A stretch of 8,625 bases of DNA from an uncultured Hungatella sp. Its GTDB lineage: Bacteria > Bacillota > Clostridia > Lachnospirales > Lachnospiraceae. The stretch is taken from assembly GCA_910586845.1 (NCBI GenBank), contig CAJUJV010000024.1:15707-24331 (forward strand). The letters run 5' to 3'. Below the pieces are notes generated by a model. The model was not told the DNA's origin. It searched no databases and saw only the letters and a list, made by a program, of their open reading frames with translations. Position 1 is the first letter of the stretch, and each line of letters starts with the position of its first letter. Shown here in pieces: positions 5,782-8,625 of the stretch. A program made the translations under genes and the position numbers.

Positions 5782-5805
5782 GAGCAGGGGAACCTTCCCC
5801 TGCTC
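5782..5805. terminator. Perfect GC-rich hairpin between convergent genes
   Basis: GAGCAGGGGAA (5782-5792) pairs perfectly with TTCCCCTGCTC (5795-5805), giving at least nine stable pairs and a small loop. It lies between the stops of two convergent genes (5760 and 5821), where a bidirectional terminator is expected. Neither strand carries a T tract after the stem, so it may act as a transcriptional block, a 3' stabilising element or a Rho-assisted site instead. Confidence 0.55.
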
Positions 5806-5820
5806 GAATGCTGTCCCTGA

Positions 5821-6003
5821 TCACTCCTTGATCCTGTCCAGTTCCGTGAGGTTGATTCCCGAGGCTGTCAGGATGACTTTTAATTCAATATATCGTTCTT
5901 TCATCTCGGCATAGGCTTCCGAGTTCTTATCTGACAGCCTCATATAGCGCTGCACTCTGGAAAATTCCTCAACGGAGATTTTCAGCATTTCTATCTCTGG
6001 CAT
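5821..6003 (-). CDS. Small hypothetical helical protein (60 residues)
   Basis: The protein runs from MPEIEMLKISVEEFSRVQ to NLTELDRIKE. It is predominantly helical and charged, has no cysteines and no membrane segment. I do not recognise the family. The open frame continues upstream to 6117, but a near-consensus minus-strand promoter lies at 6062-6090 with transcription expected to begin near 6055. The upstream ATGs at 6117 and 6063 would not be in the transcript. The ATG at 6003 is the first plausible start, though its ribosome site is weak (AAAAGAG about eight bases upstream). It is convergent with the Cys-rich gene and divergent from the SWIM operon. Confidence 0.6.
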   Translation of the reverse strand: MPEIEMLKISVEEFSRVQRYMRLSDKNSEAYAEMKERYIELKVILTASGINLTELDRIKE

Positions 6004-6061
6004 ATCATCAGCTCTTTTCTTTATATATCTGTAACAACCAGTCATCAATGTTCTTGTCTTC

Positions 6062-6090
6062 ATTATAATAGGAAAGAGAAAGGATGTAAA
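6062..6090 (-). promoter_or_regulatory. Sigma-A-type promoter of the 60-residue gene
   Basis: On the minus strand, TTTACA (6090-6085) is followed after exactly 17 bases by a perfect TATAAT (6067-6062). This predicts a start near 6055 and a leader of about 50 bases before the ATG at 6003. It fixes the start codon choice for that gene. Confidence 0.75.
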
Positions 6091-6124
6091 GCGTTTCTTG
6101 TGGTGCCATTTTACCAAATATGGC

Positions 6125-6154
6125 TTTACACCATTTCCCCTACAGTGGTATGAT
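6125..6154 (+). promoter_or_regulatory. Probable promoter of the SWIM operon
   Basis: TTTACA (6125-6130), an 18-base spacer, then TATGAT (6149-6154) preceded by TGG, an extended -10 element. The predicted start near 6161 leaves a leader of about 38 bases with AGGAGAGG at 6189-6196. The -35 boxes of this promoter and the divergent one at 6085-6090 are about 35 bases apart, so a single regulator could act on both. Confidence 0.65.
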
Positions 6155-6198
6155 AATGGATAAAGAAACAGCCGTTTTACCGGCAGACAGGAGAGGAT

Positions 6199-7716
6199 AT
6201 GAGAACAGTAAAGGAACAGGAGATCGCCGCTCTGGCGCCCAATGCCAACGCGGCGGCCAATGGCAGAAAGATATGTTCAGGGGGCGGGTTCGTGTCTCTG
6301 AAAAGGTCTGAGGACGACAGCTTTTATATGGGGGAATGCAAGGGAAGCGGAAAGAATAATTATATCGTGTCAGCGGACTACATAGATGAGGAGCATCCGG
6401 TGTTTCGATGCAGCTGTCCCAGCCGGCAGTTTCCCTGTAAGCACAGCCTGGCGCTGCTCTACGCCATGGCGGCGGGAAAAGAATTTGCCCTGACGGAGAT
6501 CCCCCAGGATATTCTGGACAAGAGGGAGAAGAAAGAGGCCAGGGAGGCGGGGAAGCAGTCAGGAGAAAAAAAGCCTGCCACGGAGAGGAGCAAAAAGGCC
6601 TCAAAGGCGGCCAGGACAAAGAAGATTAAAAAGCAGCTGGAGGGTCTTGAGCTTTTGAGGCAGCTGACAGACGGGCTGATGAAAGGCGGACTGGCGGCCA
6701 TGGGAAGCGTGTCTTTAAAGACTTACCGGGACCTGGCAAAGCAGCTGGGGGATTACTATCTGCCCGGCCCTCTGGTGTATCTGAACCGGCTGATCCTGGA
6801 AATGGAGGCCTGCCAGAAAGACCAGAACCCGAGCCACTATGAAAACGGGGTGGAGATTCTCAAAAAGCTTCGGGCCCTGGAGAAAAAGGCTCAGAGTTAC
6901 CTCCAGTACAAACTGGACAGTGACAGCCCCGAGGCAGACGACGATGAACTCTACGAGGAGCTGGGAGGGATCTGGAAGCTGGAGCAGTTAAATGACCTGG
7001 GTCTTAAGAAGGAACAGGCCCGTCTGGTACAGCTGTCCTTTCAGGTTTCCTTTGACGCTGCCAGAAAAGAGTACATCGACAAGGGATACTGGGTGGATGT
7101 GGATGACGGACAGATCGTTCACACCTGTAATTACCGCCCGGTGAAGGCCCTGAAGTATGTAAAGCAGGAGGATTCCTGTTTCGGACTTCTGCGGATCCCG
7201 GTCCTCAGCTATTATCCCGGCACCACGGACAGGAGAGTCCGGTGGGAATCCGCATCCTATGAGGATATACCGGAGACAGTCTATACAGGAATCATGGAAA
7301 ATGCTTATAGGGATCTTCCCACGGCCATGAAGGCGGTGAAAAATGAAATAAAAAATACATTGTCTCAGGGATACTGTCCTGTTCTGGTGTCCTATGAGGA
7401 AATCGGTATGGTGAAAGTTGGGCCGATAGCCAGCGACGGCGGCAGCGAAAACAGAGAGGCCGAAAAGGAAGGGGCTGGCAGGGAAGAGGAAACCATGGTC
7501 TATGCCATGAGGGATCACAGCGGGAACAGGGTCAAACTGCGCAGTCCGGAGGGGATGGAGGATACGGTTTCCATGATCCCCCTGCTTCCCCATCCTTCTC
7601 TCTACAGAGAGGGAGTGCTCTTCGGGCTGGCATACTATGACTCCGAGGACCGGCAGATGGGAATCCATCCATGCAGCGTTATTAAGGAAGACGGGATTTA
7701 TAGGCTGTTATATTAG
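6199..7716 (+). CDS. SWIM zinc-finger protein
   Basis: A 505-residue cytoplasmic protein. The SWIM finger is at residues 70-90: FRCSCPSRQFPCKHSLALLY, with ligands Cys71, Cys73, Cys80 and His82 (C-x-C-x6-C-x-H). This zinc-binding fold mediates protein or nucleic-acid contacts. A Lys/Glu-rich linker follows (about 107-146, including KREKKEAREAGKQ and RSKKASKAARTKKIKK), then a large mostly helical C-terminal region. Around 430-450 there is a low-complexity acidic insert (GGSENREAEKEGAGREEE). From general knowledge, bacterial SWIM proteins of this architecture are often encoded with HEAT-repeat, MoxR-like AAA+ ATPase and VWA-domain proteins; the biochemical role is unsettled. The ATG at 6199 has AGGAG at 6189-6193. 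The stop is only 16 bases before the next start, which indicates an operon. Confidence 0.9.
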   Translation: MRTVKEQEIAALAPNANAAANGRKICSGGGFVSLKRSEDDSFYMGECKGSGKNNYIVSADYIDEEHPVFRCSCPSRQFPCKHSLALLYAMAAGKEFALTEIPQDILDKREKKEAREAGKQSGEKKPATERSKKASKAARTKKIKKQLEGLELLRQLTDGLMKGGLAAMGSVSLKTYRDLAKQLGDYYLPGPLVYLNRLILEMEACQKDQNPSHYENGVEILKKLRALEKKAQSYLQYKLDSDSPEADDDELYEELGGIWKLEQLNDLGLKKEQARLVQLSFQVSFDAARKEYIDKGYWVDVDDGQIVHTCNYRPVKALKYVKQEDSCFGLLRIPVLSYYPGTTDRRVRWESASYEDIPETVYTGIMENAYRDLPTAMKAVKNEIKNTLSQGYCPVLVSYEEIGMVKVGPIASDGGSENREAEKEGAGREEETMVYAMRDHSGNRVKLRSPEGMEDTVSMIPLLPHPSLYREGVLFGLAYYDSEDRQMGIHPCSVIKEDGIYRLLY

Positions 7717-7732
7717 AAGGCAGGGGAAGAAT

Positions 7733-8482
7733 ATGATCGGAAAAAAGAAAGTCATGGCAGGCATGGTCCTGCTGGTCGTCACCGGCGGGGCGGCAGTGTT
7801 TCTCTTCAACAGGGTCTTTGGCACCCTGGATCCGGTGAGCCGCAATAACCGGGCATTTTCCAAAGCAGTAAAACAGTGGGCAGCCCAGGCTCAGGAGGGG
7901 GACTGTGTGGAACTGTCGGAGCTGACGCCCTTTTTGTGGGACCAGGTATATACCTTTGATCCCTACACCACGAGAGATGAGATGGCCCAGGCCATGGGAT
8001 GCTCCGGGAAACATCTGCAGGAGACGGTAAATGAAGGCATGGTTCAGCTGATCTTCGTGGACTATGACAGCGGTTCGGGAGAGAACCGGGTTGTGTGCGG
8101 TATCTGCGGATATGGGACCAGTCTGGGGTACGGAGTCGATCTGGGGAGACGGTTTGACAGAAGGTGTAGCTATGTGATGCTCAGTGAAGCCATGGACCTG
8201 CTGACTCTCAGGACAGAAGGGGAATATCCTCGTCTTGTGTTTGAGGGTGAGACTTTTGAGGGAGTGATCACGGAACTGTACGGCGAGTCGGCCCTGGTAT
8301 CGGTGGAAAATGGATGGCCCATCAGAAGTTCCGGGGATCAGGTCTTGGTGGGACTCAATGAGGAACAGAAAAAGACGGCCGCCGCAGGTGATCGGATCAG
8401 GGTCCGTTATGACGGAATGGTGATGGAAAGTTATCCCCTCCAATTAGGCGGACAGATGGATACGGTGATATGGAGAGAGTAA
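7733..8482 (+). CDS. Membrane-anchored protein with DUF3221/YobA-like C-terminus
   Basis: A 249-residue protein starting MIGKKKVMAG. Three lysines precede a hydrophobic stretch (residues 8-26, including GMVLLVVTGGAAVFLF). It should be a signal anchor with the bulk outside the membrane. There is no lipobox cysteine, so it is probably not a lipoprotein. The C-terminal part (about 173-249) reads FEGVITELYGESALVSVENG, SGDQVLVGL, GDRIRVRYDGMVMESYPLQL. The ydG-x-x-x-ESYP ending is the hallmark I associate with DUF3221/YobA-like small beta-barrel domains. The central region (40-170) is not recognised. The start is ATG 7733 with AGGGGAAG just upstream, 16 bases after the SWIM stop. An open extension back to 7637 overlaps the SWIM gene and is rejected. 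It probably belongs to the SWIM operon. Confidence 0.8.
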   Translation: MIGKKKVMAGMVLLVVTGGAAVFLFNRVFGTLDPVSRNNRAFSKAVKQWAAQAQEGDCVELSELTPFLWDQVYTFDPYTTRDEMAQAMGCSGKHLQETVNEGMVQLIFVDYDSGSGENRVVCGICGYGTSLGYGVDLGRRFDRRCSYVMLSEAMDLLTLRTEGEYPRLVFEGETFEGVITELYGESALVSVENGWPIRSSGDQVLVGLNEEQKKTAAAGDRIRVRYDGMVMESYPLQLGGQMDTVIWRE

Positions 8483-8539
8483 GAGACAGGATCTGTATGG
8501 CTGATTTCAGTGGAACAGTGATAATAAAAGGAGCAGACT

Positions 8540-8625
8540 ATGAATTTGAGTGTGGTTTATGAGTTGAGAGACCGGTTGAAGACAGCGGCGGTGGCAGGGA
8601 CCGGTCTGATCGGGGAGGATTTCCG
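8540..8625 (+). CDS. Probable HEAT-repeat protein of the SWIM locus, 3'-truncated
   Basis: Only the first 28 codons are in the window: MNLSVVYELRDRLKTAAVAG, then TGLIGEDFR. AAAAGGAG at 8526-8533 is a strong ribosome site at ideal spacing from the ATG at 8540. The helical, alanine-rich opening resembles the start of HEAT-repeat proteins that I recall being encoded after SWIM genes in Lachnospiraceae, but so few residues do not allow firm assignment. It lies 57 bases after the membrane-anchored gene with no terminator between, so it is likely part of the same transcript. Confidence 0.6.
   Translation, partial: MNLSVVYELRDRLKTAAVAGTGLIGEDF

Noticed and set aside
6004..6117. Upstream extension of the 60-residue minus-strand gene
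   Set aside because: A near-consensus minus-strand promoter lies inside it, so the extra 38 codons would not be transcribed from that promoter.
6988..7668. 226-residue minus-strand open frame
   Set aside because: It is antisense within the SWIM gene, with no initiation signals.
7682..8443. 253-residue minus-strand open frame
   Set aside because: It is antisense to the membrane-anchored gene, which has a ribosome site, a signal anchor and a recognisable C-terminal motif.

Overview
The window looks like a piece of a Clostridia chromosome, most likely Lachnospiraceae (Enterocloster, Hungatella or Clostridium clostridioforme type). This placement is an inference from strong AGGAGG-type ribosome binding sites, TTGACA/TATAAT-like promoters, roughly balanced base composition, and the gene set: a GH36 alpha-galactosidase of the AgaA type, a DinJ/YafQ pair and a SWIM-HEAT locus. 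No rRNA, tRNA, CRISPR array, transposase or phage structural gene was seen.

Layout from left to right. (1) Positions 2-466 hold the 3' end of an unrecognised Trp/Tyr-rich gene. (2) Positions 554-1244 hold a self-contained type II toxin-antitoxin module: promoter with two direct-repeat candidate operators, DinJ-like antitoxin, overlapping YafQ-like toxin, intrinsic terminator. (3) Positions 1252-1325 hold two further hairpins, then a minus-strand GH36 alpha-galactosidase (1354-3543) with both catalytic aspartates. (4) A divergent spacer leads to a plus-strand run: a short protein resembling the C-terminal half of an HD phosphohydrolase, a YbaK/EbsC Cys-tRNA deacylase, and a 190-residue protein I read as a possible two-part immunity protein. 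(5) An AT-rich gap of about 300 bases contains a branched RNA-like fold with two mutually exclusive pairings. It is followed by a small cysteine-rich zinc-ribbon-like gene and a GC-rich hairpin without a T tract. (6) A 60-residue minus-strand protein is driven by a near-consensus promoter, divergent from the promoter of the next operon. (7) The right end opens an operon: SWIM zinc-finger protein, membrane-anchored protein with a DUF3221/YobA-like C-terminus, and the first 28 codons of a probable HEAT-repeat protein that runs off the window.

How the genes relate. The toxin-antitoxin pair is autonomous. The alpha-galactosidase stands alone, with no transporter or regulator beside it. The two genes at 4641 and 5515 resemble the orphan immunity or defence cargo found in small accessory islands, and by eye they and the gap between them are more AT-rich than the flanks. 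The most interesting system is the right-hand SWIM operon. From general knowledge, SWIM proteins of this type are often encoded with HEAT-repeat, MoxR-like AAA+ ATPase and VWA-domain genes in a poorly characterised chaperone or defence-like system. Only its first genes are in view, with an unexpected membrane-anchored member between SWIM and HEAT.

Several starts were reassigned from the longest open frame to an internal start supported by a ribosome binding site or a promoter: 3543 (alpha-galactosidase), 3779 (HD-like), 4122 (YbaK), 6003 (60-residue protein) and 7733 (membrane protein).
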